A program made the position numbers and the translations under genes. Of a DNA stretch of 64,000 nucleotides, positions 27,101-36,002 are shown piece after piece. Below the pieces are notes generated by a model. The model searched no databases. It had not been told where the DNA came from and was given only the letters and a program-made list of their open reading frames with translations. The stretch is from Photobacterium iliopiscarium (GTDB taxonomy: Bacteria > Pseudomonadota > Gammaproteobacteria > Enterobacterales > Vibrionaceae): the NCBI RefSeq assembly GCF_003026395.1, contig NZ_PYOO01000001.1:248001-312000 (forward strand), written 5' to 3'. How positions within the stretch are numbered: the stretch's first letter is position 1; each line of letters opens with the position of its first letter.

Positions 27101-28871
27101 AATAGAATGTTTCTGATTGCTCTAGCCCCAGTAATTTAAGAATTGAATTGTCTAGTTGTTTACAGGCAAGACGTAAAATAAATGAAACCCTTTGGAGTAA
27201 GTCTAAATCTCTACTTAGCAGTTCTCTTTTGAAGTTTTCGAAGAATGAATATGAATAATCAGATAATAATATTGCTGCAATTAGTTCATCCTTCCAAACA
27301 GAAGAAATAAACTCTTCCTCAAGCGCCTGGTCAATGAAAAGTTTTGTGTCCGAGCAGTCCAAACGTAACTTCTCTGAAAGCCAGAGCCGGAAGCTTCGTC
27401 TAATCGATAAAGCTAAGCCAATAGACTCAAAGAAATCTTTGACCGATTGCCTATTTTTAAAAGCCATATCTATTATTTTTTCTAAAGCCCATTCCTCATA
27501 AATATCATGGCTGATAAAAAATGAAGAACCCTCAACGCCAAGAACTTCATCTCTCAATAGAGTCTTTGCAACCTCTATATCTACACCTGACAAAGGCATA
27601 TAAAACTTACCTTCATTTGCTCTACGCAACGCTAAATCGGAAAAAACCATCTCCCTTCGAATATCATTATTTTTTATTATTCTTTTCCAAAGGTAATCTT
27701 TAAATTCAAAGAAACTCAGTGACACATCTGCATGAGGATTATAAAATTTTAGAAATGCGTTAAGATATATCGGTAACTTCAATAAATCTTTGAGCCTTGA
27801 GTCCTCCGGAAGTTGAAAATTGTACTCATGAGCCAGGTTATCCAATTCATCATTGGATAATTTAGAAATATAGAGCTTCTGAGGAACTACCTGAAGAACA
27901 TCCAGGCAAAGATGGTTCAAATCGTCGAAATAATAATCTCTGGTTGTGAAGATTATTCGCCACTTATTTTCGACAGCTAAGTCTACAAACTCTTTGAATG
28001 GCTCTTGATTATCGAGATCCATTAACTTTTCAGCTGAGTCTATTACTAAAGCTTTATTCTTGGTATCACTAAAAAAACTTAAAAAATCACTTACAGACTT
28101 GCCTGAAAACAAGTCATCTAATTCTCTCAACTCAAACTCTGTAGCTTTAAATGCAAATAGTGCAAGTGAACTTTGTTTTTCCTGAATTAACTTCTTAATT
28201 TCAACTGTTTTACCTACACCTCCTTGGCCGCAAACTATCGATACTGCTACTGATTCATCTTGTATTATTGTTTGAATATTCTCTCGATTTATTGATATTT
28301 TTTGTCCATTGAAGAGCATTGTAGTTTTAATACTTTTTAAAATAGAATGAGTATGGATTTCCTGTTTTTCGATCAAATCTAATATAGAGTCGCCATTCAA
28401 AAAGAAATACTTACTCAGATCTGAGCAATTTTGAGTAACAAAATCTGATTCAAAATGGCTAGCTGTCCTCCAAACAATTTCTATTTCTAACTCTTGCGCT
28501 TTCTTTTCAATATCAGCTTGTGCAGCGGTTTTCTCCGCTTTCTTGTTATGGAAAGTTTGCACCCATTCCTGATTTGTATACAAGAACAGCTTATCTAAGC
28601 TAGGGTAGTCTCGCTTGGACTTAACAAGTGTAGAAATTAGTTCTGGTTTATTGCTAGATAACGAAGTGTCGTAAAACTTGGATTGAAAACCTACATTTAT
28701 ACCGTCTGATTCTATTGGGTCAGTCTCGATCCCTGATTGATTTTTATATCGAAACACCCCATAAGGCTGTTTGAATTCTCTACAAAAAAGGAGATAGCAG
28801 AACCATTCAAAATGAAATTGAGGATTATCAGAAAATTTGGCTTTGAAAACATTCCAGTCGGGCTTAACCAC
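24159..28871 (-). CDS. avs4: Avs4-like STAND NTPase with N-terminal nuclease domain
   Basis: 1570 aa, close to the length of Avs4. The N-terminus (about 1-150) is a restriction-type nuclease domain: KPDWNVFKAKF, FRYKNQSGIETDP (Glu49) and GFQSKFYD (QxK, Lys65). The STAND ATPase follows: Walker A GQGGVGKT at 215-222 and Walker B LVIDSAE at 275-281. The remaining ~1100 residues are helical repeat sensor. Avs4 proteins recognise phage portal protein, assemble and degrade DNA, killing the infected cell. The match to Avs4 is from memory of family features. It is a single gene in its own cargo unit. Confidence 0.85.
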   Translation of the reverse strand: MVKPDWNVFKAKFSDNPQFHFEWFCYLLFCREFKQPYGVFRYKNQSGIETDPIESDGINVGFQSKFYDTSLSSNKPELISTLVKSKRDYPSLDKLFLYTNQEWVQTFHNKKAEKTAAQADIEKKAQELEIEIVWRTASHFESDFVTQNCSDLSKYFFLNGDSILDLIEKQEIHTHSILKSIKTTMLFNGQKISINRENIQTIIQDESVAVSIVCGQGGVGKTVEIKKLIQEKQSSLALFAFKATEFELRELDDLFSGKSVSDFLSFFSDTKNKALVIDSAEKLMDLDNQEPFKEFVDLAVENKWRIIFTTRDYYFDDLNHLCLDVLQVVPQKLYISKLSNDELDNLAHEYNFQLPEDSRLKDLLKLPIYLNAFLKFYNPHADVSLSFFEFKDYLWKRIIKNNDIRREMVFSDLALRRANEGKFYMPLSGVDIEVAKTLLRDEVLGVEGSSFFISHDIYEEWALEKIIDMAFKNRQSVKDFFESIGLALSIRRSFRLWLSEKLRLDCSDTKLFIDQALEEEFISSVWKDELIAAILLSDYSYSFFENFKRELLSRDLDLLQRVSFILRLACKQLDNSILKLLGLEQSETFYFTKPKGKGWEAFIEFLYAHKVQIGFENLRIFLPALYEWNSSVNNGETTKKASLLCLEYYEQSEPMYSYSRDGKFIDSVLKTIAYGALEIKSELSAFIDKVCHAKQTKRTRYYDNFAKLLLKESDGIYVAKALPSKVLEMASTYWLKEYTPDNQYRSYKEREQIFGVADEFDFNYHPESAYQTPIYSLLRFDLKMTVDFVIKFIDKVTDNLITYYSDSEFPTGKLIIDDTTSEVVLGQDLWGAYRGADGAPDIVKSILMALEKFFLERAKDTEAKYLELWLKYLLKHTKSSAICGVVASIVLANRDKLFNVAMILFEVKEFIQFDIARTVFDSQHKRQLEMLGSMFGGFQHNKAHQDERIKSCDAPHRTESLESLCLYYQLFGRKGEVEEPEVQHRQNKIWALLDKYYQEIEAAKGTEDLKLWRMSLARMDRRKMNIITEDMGDKIALNFNPELTPDLQEMSDNNQLKQEQDFKYSPLLVWSRSKLDQNEDYKKYQQYESSPVKAMEDLNELVSVLTDMDNPPSDIFIHFNRSTHIYASAALFKYHYEDLSKEQLSLCISIVGEEYEKPFNENYRYQISDGLDACFAVIPEMFSRFPEHRAALKLILVAGLIRTDSIDIHGSQRFSAYAIAAIVKLWNEFEQEVRSIYLGYLLLNPLYSNLIEKIRQESFDKKQFEVRFDGLWKRLLEENESIISAIEENGIGEAYSIDYEQLDIFSKSVAIFVLPNKTLGWPKEAFMKLLDVSAHSLLTDEKDRSNNFHSSKEFFKKSAYYILSSRVEEISELLTPYLTHFGSSEGTADLLEEFVLAQDSIAAYEQFWEVWELFKPKVLELAQKGYLGYRSEKVIRAYLFALPWWKPEAKSWHTFTARDSRFFAEMSIKLSQSPTTLCSIAKLLNGIGSEYLPNGVHWLAQILNNNNSLLTADLDDDTIYYVNKYMKKYLFRERANVRRTPELMEKTLTVLNFLIERGEVSGYLMRENIV

Positions 28872-29185
28872 TACCTAATACCTTTATTTAATTAAAATTA
28901 TAGACATCGAGAATCTAACATATTAAGTGCAAAACTGAATCTGACTTTCGTCAAAATATACTTTGTCGTATACAACCTAGTTCTATAAACTTTTTCTTTC
29001 ACTTCGAAAAATTATCCATTCCATTAGAAAATAAAGTAAATCAGTAATGTCTGTATTTAGAAAACTTTATAGGAAGTCGCAGTATAAACTAACAGTATCT
29101 AGTTCACTCCAAAGGCGCCATGAATGCATTTACGTTAAGACATTTAAGGGCAATTCTGAGCTAGCTCGTTGTTGGACAGAAATGA

Positions 29186-29319
29186 GTTTCAAACTTTGTT
29201 GTCACACTTTTCCTAGATAGCCATGTTGATAAAACCTAAGTTTCGATCTTTATTGTTACAATTGGATTCTGACACCCATAATAGAAACGAGCTTCGGAAG
29301 AAGAAAAGTTTCAATCTTT
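29186..29319 (-). repeat. Three copies of a GAAACTT site downstream of the coiled-coil nuclease gene
   Basis: On the minus strand: AAAGATTGAAACTTT (29305-29319), AAAGATCGAAACTT (29238-29251) and CAAAGTTTGAAACTC (29186-29200). Two more lie on the other side of the same gene in inverted orientation (32291-32326). The region 28872-29368 has no gene and also carries a boundary hairpin near 29157. Confidence 0.8.
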
Positions 29320-29368
29320 AATGTACACCCACAACTACGGCAATAGCTTGCCGTAGTAAATTTGATCG

Positions 29369-32149
29369 TCATTGGTCATTAATTGTTGAAGCGTAAAGTT
29401 CGCTAATCGCACTCAACTTTGACTCTAATATCAACTTAGTTGAGTTACTTAAATGCTCTTCATTAAGGATATTGATATTACGTTTTAGCTGCCCGTAAGT
29501 GCTATTCAAGTTTAATTTAACGCCTTTATTAGTAACATAAACAGAGCAATAACGACGTATATCACGCTCCTGATGCCTAATTTGCGTTAAAACTGAAGCA
29601 TTGTGATCACGTTGCTCTCTATTAGCATTCTTGTCGCCATTTTTGCCTCGTACATTCTCCTTTTGCGACCATGATGGTGATAATAATGACTCCGCCTGCC
29701 TGCAAAGAGAGTGCCACCTAGACCGTTTTAACCTTTCATCTAGTGCTTGAAACCCATAGTGTTTAACGTAACTAAGTAGTGATTCTCGCTCTAATTGAAT
29801 GGCGTGAAGATCTGTTACATTCTTCTCTCTCTTCCTTATTGCAGCATTAAGTAACTCTAATTTATCGGTTAATGCATCAAACTCGGATGCAAGTTTCAGA
29901 TCAGCGTCAGATTTAAACACTCCAAATATCGACCAGTATTCATCAACCAACTGTTTACAAGAGTTTTTATCTGTGTAATTGAGATACGATACATCGCTAT
30001 CGATAGAGCAATCAGAGCTATCAGAGCTATCAAGATATTCATTAATCTTTCTCGATATTATTATCGCTTCTTCGTTATGTAAGAGCGCAAGATCAAACCG
30101 TTGCATCACGTTACCAGGTGAGAGTTCAAGATTTTTCAGAACAAGGTAGAGTTCGTGAAGTCGCTTTAAAGAAGTTAAAAACTCTTCTTTTTGAGTATTA
30201 ATCCTCTTCAATCTTTCTTCATGCCAAAGCTTTTCTTGAAATAAGCGGTTCTCCTTAGCGACGAGTTTAGTCGTAATATCTGCATGATGATTTTTTGCTT
30301 TGTTAAGCGATTTTTGAAGCAGTTCAACTGTTCGTTTTTCTGCGGTATATCGAACATCAGAGAGTCGGCCTTTCGCTCGGTCTAACTCAGGATCCAAACT
30401 GCGTAATAAGGTTAGTGCTTGAGTTATTTCACCTTGGTTCATTTGCTCAATATCATCTTTTGACATGCAACTTAGTGGCTTAATACGAGATGAAAAACTT
30501 TGAAGTAATGAACGGACTTTTCTAATATCAGTCGTAAGGTAATGACGAAAAGAGCGTGTAATAGCCTTGTCTATCTTTTGGTTCAAATGGGCAACAATAG
30601 CTGATGTTCTACTACTTACTAATGCGAAATCCAGATCAGACCTCAACTCATTAGTCTTGCTTATATGCTCCTGTGGTAGATACTCAAAACAGCCAACACG
30701 ACGTTCCAGCTTACGCAACGTCAACAAAGCATGTGAGGTATTTACCCTTTGTTGCTTGAGTTGATTTAAGCCCTCTATCCCTGTGTTGAGTTCAGTGTAA
30801 AACTCCCCCATAGAAATAAATTGAGAGGTGATCTTTAAATTAGGGATGCAATTACCCAGTCGTTTGAGGTTATCAAAATCAACTTGCTTAAACTTTCTTA
30901 ATGGTACGACCGTAAGGTTGCGGCGAAGATCTTTTGCCGTAAGTAAGTTGGCCGCAGCCTTAGAACGGGAGTAGCTAGCGTTTTTTCCAGCCCTTGAGCA
31001 ATAGCTTTGCAGCCGTAAAGATAGGGTATTAACTCGATTTTGAGTGTGATTATTTTGAAATTCAAAGTTAACTAGATTGTCTCTAACAGCTTTAAGCGCA
31101 GTCAGAATAGAACTAGGGATATCTGTGTAGCTAAGATGAGCTTTACAGTAACGATAAGCCTTTCTAAGTCGTACTAAGTGGTAAGCGACGTCATTTCTAT
31201 AATTCATCAAGTTTGGCTTTGTATCTACAGCAAAAGGCAGTCGCTCATTTGGAGAGAGTGACATTTCTGAAATAGAGACTTCCTTTGATAAAAACTCAAC
31301 GTCAAATTCGTTATCACTTAATTTATTGATAACAGGGTACTTAGCTAAAACGGTCAGTTCGCCATTCTTGTTTGTTGCCGTTAACTGTTTTTCACCGAAG
31401 TAAAATACGTTGTTGGCGGCTCTATGCTGCTCTTTAATAGCGAGATATGAATTATTAGAGCCGAACATAATGTAATCTTCAACAGCAGCACTATTAATTC
31501 CATTATCTACAGGGAATAGCCATAATAGGTTAATACCCTGTTTTCTAAAGAAAGCCTCACGGCTATAGGCAACATAAGTCGTAATCCAGCTACGATAGAA
31601 CTCTACTGCCCATTTGTTAGCTTGTTGGTCCTCAAAGTAAATATCCGGCTTTCTGCGTGTGTTAACTTCATCATCATTAGAAAATATGAAATGGCTATTG
31701 ATAATACTTTGAGATAAGACAGACTTACTACGCTCTAACTCAGAGATAACATCGTACTTACTATTAGTTCGCCACTCATTCTCTTTGTCAGAACAATAAC
31801 TCTTATACAGATCATTACCGGCACCCGTATAGAAAGGGCAAGAGCTAATCTGTTCAATATTACTGTCTTTAGCGTGCTTGTTGTGACAAAAAGCGTAAGT
31901 AAATTGTTCTTTACTGTCTTTTTCTCCAGTATTTCTTCTGCCATAAAGCGGGGAGTTGCAGAAAGAACAGCGTAGATAATGCTCATCGTGATCATGTTTT
32001 GCTTTGTTGATGTTAGCTAGGATTTCCTGATACTTAACATCAGTTGGCTTGAATGGGTTTTCTAGCAGTCGCCCAACAGTTGTTACTTTTTTGGGGTTAC
32101 CATAAAACACCTCCCACAATGGCCGGCTAACTACATTAATTACTGACAC
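29369..32149 (-). CDS. Large coiled-coil protein with CoiA/DUF6035-like nuclease region
   Basis: 926 aa. There is an N-terminal zinc-type cluster (CSFC at 61-64, further Cys at 88 and 104). Next comes a PD-(D/E)XK-like stretch RRKPDIYFED ... WAVEFYRSWIT (Asp169, Glu183), as in CoiA-like/DUF6035 proteins. From about 320 onward it is a long series of coiled coils rich in Leu, Lys, Arg and Glu. It is probably a DNA-acting defence protein. It is bounded on both sides by inverted GAAACTT-type repeats, suggesting that it moves or is regulated as a unit. Confidence 0.7.
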   Translation of the reverse strand: MSVINVVSRPLWEVFYGNPKKVTTVGRLLENPFKPTDVKYQEILANINKAKHDHDEHYLRCSFCNSPLYGRRNTGEKDSKEQFTYAFCHNKHAKDSNIEQISSCPFYTGAGNDLYKSYCSDKENEWRTNSKYDVISELERSKSVLSQSIINSHFIFSNDDEVNTRRKPDIYFEDQQANKWAVEFYRSWITTYVAYSREAFFRKQGINLLWLFPVDNGINSAAVEDYIMFGSNNSYLAIKEQHRAANNVFYFGEKQLTATNKNGELTVLAKYPVINKLSDNEFDVEFLSKEVSISEMSLSPNERLPFAVDTKPNLMNYRNDVAYHLVRLRKAYRYCKAHLSYTDIPSSILTALKAVRDNLVNFEFQNNHTQNRVNTLSLRLQSYCSRAGKNASYSRSKAAANLLTAKDLRRNLTVVPLRKFKQVDFDNLKRLGNCIPNLKITSQFISMGEFYTELNTGIEGLNQLKQQRVNTSHALLTLRKLERRVGCFEYLPQEHISKTNELRSDLDFALVSSRTSAIVAHLNQKIDKAITRSFRHYLTTDIRKVRSLLQSFSSRIKPLSCMSKDDIEQMNQGEITQALTLLRSLDPELDRAKGRLSDVRYTAEKRTVELLQKSLNKAKNHHADITTKLVAKENRLFQEKLWHEERLKRINTQKEEFLTSLKRLHELYLVLKNLELSPGNVMQRFDLALLHNEEAIIISRKINEYLDSSDSSDCSIDSDVSYLNYTDKNSCKQLVDEYWSIFGVFKSDADLKLASEFDALTDKLELLNAAIRKREKNVTDLHAIQLERESLLSYVKHYGFQALDERLKRSRWHSLCRQAESLLSPSWSQKENVRGKNGDKNANREQRDHNASVLTQIRHQERDIRRYCSVYVTNKGVKLNLNSTYGQLKRNINILNEEHLSNSTKLILESKLSAISELYASTINDQ

Positions 32150-32290
32150 CGTTTCTCTCCTACACTAACTAGCTTGCATTGCATCTACACACATACAACG
32201 AGAACAGCATTTTATTCCTTCGCCAGCAAAAAAGTAATAGATAGCGAGATGTATTGAGTTTTAAAAAAGGTATTTGTGTCAGCGGACAAT

Positions 32291-32326
32291 AAAGATTGAA
32301 ACTTTAACACTAAAGATCGAAACTTT
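32291..32326 (+). repeat. Two GAAACTT sites upstream of the coiled-coil nuclease gene
   Basis: AAAGATTGAAACTTT (32291-32305) and AAAGATCGAAACTTT (32312-32326), 21 bp apart start to start, inverted relative to those at 29186-29319. A boundary motif TTGGACAATTTTGAGCTAGC follows at about 32384. The short frame at 32212-32430 crosses these repeats and is not a gene. Confidence 0.8.
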
Positions 32327-32482
32327 TTGGGTCTATTTAACTGATTCTTTTGTGCCAGCGGTAATTGCTCTAACACATTTTTTGGACAATTTTGAGCTAG
32401 CCATGGAAGCCAGGTCGATGTGATCACCAAGCGATTCTGTCGTACATTAAATCAAAAGAATAAATTTATATGCTGCCATCTT

Positions 32483-32689
32483 TTAGGGAAGTAAATCTTT
32501 AACGTCACACTCAAGTACTGCTGCGAGTTGATATGCCTTTTCCAACGTTATGTTGACCTCACCACGCTCAATTCTACCAATATAGCTTCTGTCTATATCA
32601 GCCAATAATGCTAATTGATCTTGTGATACGCCTTTATCACGACGTTTTGAGCGCAAATTTTCACCAAAGAGTTTTGCTAAGTCTTTCAT
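32483..32689 (-). CDS. xre: Xre-family regulator of the CAST
   Basis: 68 aa, a single HTH_3 domain: LRSKRRDKGVSQDQLALLAD, then IDRSYIGRIERGEV. I-F3 transposons carry such an Xre protein that represses the atypical guide RNA promoter. It is divergent from the helicase/tniQ-cas genes, and the 91-bp gap holds a GGACTATAATCC element that recurs at the guide promoter. Confidence 0.88.
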   Translation of the reverse strand: MKDLAKLFGENLRSKRRDKGVSQDQLALLADIDRSYIGRIERGEVNITLEKAYQLAAVLECDVKDLLP

Positions 32690-32724
32690 TTTATGGAATA
32701 CCTAAAATGAAAGACTATCTAAGA

Positions 32725-32755
32725 TTGATGATTATGTTACCACGGACTATAATCC
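32725..32755 (+). promoter_or_regulatory. Promoter with putative Xre operator before the helicase/tniQ-cas block
   Basis: -35 TTGATG (32725-32730), 17-bp spacer, -10 TATAAT (32748-32753) embedded in GGACTATAATCC (32744-32755). A related half site AAAGACTATCT lies at 32710-32720 and may control xre itself. The 12-bp block is identical to 40186-40197. Confidence 0.8.
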
Positions 32756-32780
32756 GCAAATTACCAAAATAATATTTTCT

Positions 32781-33323
32781 ATGACTGACTTAATAAAAAT
32801 ACACCCTGATATTCTGATGGCCTTAAAGAAAATGAATGATGAGCCATTTAAAACTACGACTATTCGTGATTTGCTGATGCAGTTATTCCCATACTATAAA
32901 AACCCAAATACTACTCGGCTTTTTGCATCAAGGCATTTAACAGAGTTAGAAGATAAAGGTGTACTTACCTCTACAGGGATCAGACATGGTAAACGATTTA
33001 AAAAATGTGATGACTACCACTTAATTAAATTCGAAACGAAGCAACCACGTAAAAATCAACATGTGAAGCCGGTGGTAAAAAATCAAATAGACAAACTTGA
33101 TGCTATTTCAGAAAGCTGTATCAAAAATCTGAAAACACAGAAAGCCACAATGGAAGCAGAGTTATCTATAAAACTTGCTGAAACTGAACAATACCAAGCG
33201 ATGATCGAACAATTTCCAGAAACCGCCTTTCTTGCTTTGAAACTGCATTCTGAAGCAAAAGAAAACGCAGCGACTATTGTTGGGAAAATTCGAGCTATAT
33301 CTAACGTACTATCACACCAATAA
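32781..33323 (+). CDS. Winged-helix/coiled-coil protein of the CAST operon, unknown role
   Basis: 180 aa. Residues 1-80 look like a winged helix (FKTTTIRDLLMQLF ... RLFASRHLTELEDKGVLTSTG ... GKRFKK). A basic linker is followed by a coiled coil (105-145, IKNLKTQKATMEAELSIKLAE). It is the first gene after the shared Xre-type promoter and 15 bases ahead of the helicase gene, so the two form a pair. I do not recognise a named family. It may be a DNA-binding partner of the helicase. Confidence 0.65.
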   Translation: MTDLIKIHPDILMALKKMNDEPFKTTTIRDLLMQLFPYYKNPNTTRLFASRHLTELEDKGVLTSTGIRHGKRFKKCDDYHLIKFETKQPRKNQHVKPVVKNQIDKLDAISESCIKNLKTQKATMEAELSIKLAETEQYQAMIEQFPETAFLALKLHSEAKENAATIVGKIRAISNVLSHQ

Positions 33324-33338
33324 ATTTAAGGAATTAAG

Positions 33339-34721
33339 ATGCTTCGACTCTGGCAAAGTGAGTGTATTTCTAACGCCATCGATCATTATAAAAATGGAAA
33401 TTATCATTTCCTGGCTCAAGCAACACCTGGAGCAGGAAAAACACTTATGGCAGCCTATTTAGCAAAGGCATTATTTGATAGCAATATGATTGATCTTGTT
33501 ATTTGCTTTTCCCCGTCAAGAACTGTTGCCTTAGACATTCAAAAAACATTTGCTGATGTTTTAGATTGTATTTTCAATGGTCAAGTAGCGACGCTAGGGT
33601 GCTCGATGACTTACCAATCAATGCAATACCTTCATCGTGATTTTTGGAAAACGATTTCTCGCCGCCGTGTATTGTGTGTCTTTGATGAAATTCATCACTG
33701 CGGGGGCGATGAAGACTCCGACAGCAATAGCTGGGGGCAAAGCTTAGTACATGATATTCAACATGCAGCTTTGTATACACTGGCGTTAACAGGAACACCT
33801 TGGCGTTCTGATAAGCTACCTATTAGCTTACTCTCTTATACTGACCCTGAAGGTAAGGTAATTTGTAACTACCAATATTCTTTAAAACAAGCAGTGAATG
33901 ATGGTGTTTGTCGACGTCCAAATATTACTTTAATCGATAGCGATAAGATTTCATTACAAAGCGACACCAAGCCTGAACACTTTAATTCTATCAATGCACT
34001 ACTAGAAAATAGTAGTGCGAATTATTCTTGTATACTTAATAATAATAATGCTCTAAATGCAATCATTGAGTTAGCAGTTAATAAGCTTGAAACGATAAGA
34101 CAAATATCAGCAAAAGCCGGAGGTTTAATCGTAGCAGCTTCAATCATACACGCTCAAAAAATCATTCAAGTATTAAAACAACAATTCGACCAAACTTGTG
34201 TGCTTGTCACTTATAAAGACAAACACTCAAATAGCATAATTGAGTCATTTAAGCACAGCGCCACTCAATGGATTGTTAGTATTGGTATGATCAGTGAGGG
34301 TACTGATATTCCAAGACTTCAGGTTTGCTGCCATCTTAGTAATATTCGAACAGAGTTATACTTTCGCCAAGTGTTAGGACGAATATTACGAACAACAAAT
34401 ACTACCAATCAAGAAGCGTGGCTATACACTTTTGCTGAAAGTAATTTGGTACTGTTTGCTGAACAAATTGAAATAGATATTCCTGAAAGCTGTTCCAGAA
34501 TAACGATGTTTAACGATAGTTATTACAGTGAACGAGACCAAGAGCATACTCAATATTCAACGAATATCGATAACAAAGTGGAAGATCATTGCTATACGAT
34601 AGATTGGGAGAGTAATGAAAATACGTTTATTTCTGAAGGTGTTGATATTCAAACTCAACATTCAGCGCTGACTTTAGGCCAATATCACACTCGTGTAATC
34701 AGTGCTTTTGTTTATGTGTAA
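33339..34721 (+). CDS. SF2 helicase of the CAST operon
   Basis: 460 aa, a compact DEAD/DEAH-type helicase. Motifs: Q-like LRLWQSECI, motif I ATPGAGKT, motif II FDEIHHCGG, motif III ALTGTPWRSD, motif V SEGTDIP and motif VI RQVLGRILR. The two RecA lobes are nearly all there is, as in Type III restriction-like or phage-type helicases. It lies between the winged-helix gene and tniQ in the same direction, with 99 bases to tniQ. Its function in transposition or cargo defence is unknown. Confidence 0.8.
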   Translation: MLRLWQSECISNAIDHYKNGNYHFLAQATPGAGKTLMAAYLAKALFDSNMIDLVICFSPSRTVALDIQKTFADVLDCIFNGQVATLGCSMTYQSMQYLHRDFWKTISRRRVLCVFDEIHHCGGDEDSDSNSWGQSLVHDIQHAALYTLALTGTPWRSDKLPISLLSYTDPEGKVICNYQYSLKQAVNDGVCRRPNITLIDSDKISLQSDTKPEHFNSINALLENSSANYSCILNNNNALNAIIELAVNKLETIRQISAKAGGLIVAASIIHAQKIIQVLKQQFDQTCVLVTYKDKHSNSIIESFKHSATQWIVSIGMISEGTDIPRLQVCCHLSNIRTELYFRQVLGRILRTTNTTNQEAWLYTFAESNLVLFAEQIEIDIPESCSRITMFNDSYYSERDQEHTQYSTNIDNKVEDHCYTIDWESNENTFISEGVDIQTQHSALTLGQYHTRVISAFVYV

Positions 34722-34820
34722 TGTAGTAAGTACATTAATTAATGACTAATTACACATTAACTTATTAATTTACAGGAAGTTATTAAATACTCATCTATAG
34801 TATTAGCAGGGAGGAAAGCC

Positions 34821-35999
34821 ATGTTTCTACAAAGACCAGAGCCATATTCAGATGAAAGTTTAGAAAGTTTTTTCATCAGAGTTGCGAACAAAAATGGCTA
34901 TGAAGATATCCATCGGTTCCTCATTGTAACAAAAAAGTATTTACAAGATGAAAACCACGATAGATTTAAGGCTTTCCCTACTGATATTAAAACAATCAAT
35001 CCTTACTCGTCTAAAAACAATCATGGTTCAAGAGTAGCAGCACTGCACAAAATAGCCCTTATGACTTTTAATGAGCAACCTGAGATACTGTCTTTAGCAA
35101 TAAATAGGACATCTCTAATATATTCGCCATCAACAACCGCTCTAGTACGTGGTAGTGAGGTTATTCCTCGCTCATTATTACGAAAAAACATTATTCCATG
35201 TTGCCCAAGATGTTTACATGAGGAAGGTTTTGGACATTATTTATGGCATTTCAACGGTTATAATTACTGCCACAAACATAATACTCCATTAATATATAAG
35301 TGCGCATGTGGCGCAGATTATGATTATCGAATAGCAGGCTTAAATGGATTTTGCAGAGAATGTGATACGTACCTTAATCCAAACCAACAACATCCAGATA
35401 GTGCCGAAAGCAAAACTTCCGCTTGGCTTTCAGGCAAGACTATCGAGCAACTGCCTGACTTGCCCCAGAGCTATCGTTGGGGTCTAATTCATTGGTGGAC
35501 TCACCTTACTCAAAAAGAGTTTGATGGTGCTTCCTTTATTGACTTTTGGCATCGTTGGCCTGAATCCTTTCATCATTTAATACAACAAAAAATTGAATTT
35601 AATTTAGAGCATTCAATTATTCATCATGATAATTTGAAGCTAAAAGATCTACTGGGAGATTTGTTCTTTAACTGTATTCGATTACCTGAAAGGAATTTAA
35701 AGTACAACATTGTGCTTAATGAGTTATTGAGATTTATAGATGATAATTTATGGGGTAACAATGGACGGCTTGCAAATCTAAAAATGAATGCTGTAGAAGT
35801 CTCTATTTTCCTCAATTGCTCGTGCGATCAAATTGTATTAATGGTCGAACAACGGTTTTTAAAACCCAGCCGGAAAGCTAAACCAAATAAACCATTAAGT
35901 TTTACTGATTACTTGTTTCACCTAGGAGATGTTTATTGCCTTTGGTTAGCTGAATTTCAAACCGATGAGTTTAATCGAACATTTATCATTTCGAGGTAG
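34821..35999 (+). CDS. tniQ: TniQ target-selection protein
   Basis: 392 aa, normal for I-F3 TniQ. N-terminal PEPYSDESLESFFIRVANKNGY is the TniQ signature. A zinc-ribbon region follows (CCPRC ... CHKH ... CACG ... CREC, residues about 130-190), then helical DNA-binding domains. TniQ docks on Cascade at Cas6/Cas7 and recruits TnsC. It has a strong GGGAGG ribosome site. The cas8/5 gene starts 3 bases after its stop. Confidence 0.93.
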   Translation: MFLQRPEPYSDESLESFFIRVANKNGYEDIHRFLIVTKKYLQDENHDRFKAFPTDIKTINPYSSKNNHGSRVAALHKIALMTFNEQPEILSLAINRTSLIYSPSTTALVRGSEVIPRSLLRKNIIPCCPRCLHEEGFGHYLWHFNGYNYCHKHNTPLIYKCACGADYDYRIAGLNGFCRECDTYLNPNQQHPDSAESKTSAWLSGKTIEQLPDLPQSYRWGLIHWWTHLTQKEFDGASFIDFWHRWPESFHHLIQQKIEFNLEHSIIHHDNLKLKDLLGDLFFNCIRLPERNLKYNIVLNELLRFIDDNLWGNNGRLANLKMNAVEVSIFLNCSCDQIVLMVEQRFLKPSRKAKPNKPLSFTDYLFHLGDVYCLWLAEFQTDEFNRTFIISR

Positions 36000-36002
36000 T
36001 CA

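Noticed and set aside
32212-32430. 72-aa minus-strand frame upstream of the coiled-coil nuclease gene
   Set aside because: It crosses the GAAACTT repeats and a boundary motif, has no ribosome site and no recognisable protein character.
17359-32483. Integron integrase or a second transposase to explain the cargo units
   Set aside because: No frame in the cargo shows tyrosine recombinase or further transposase motifs.
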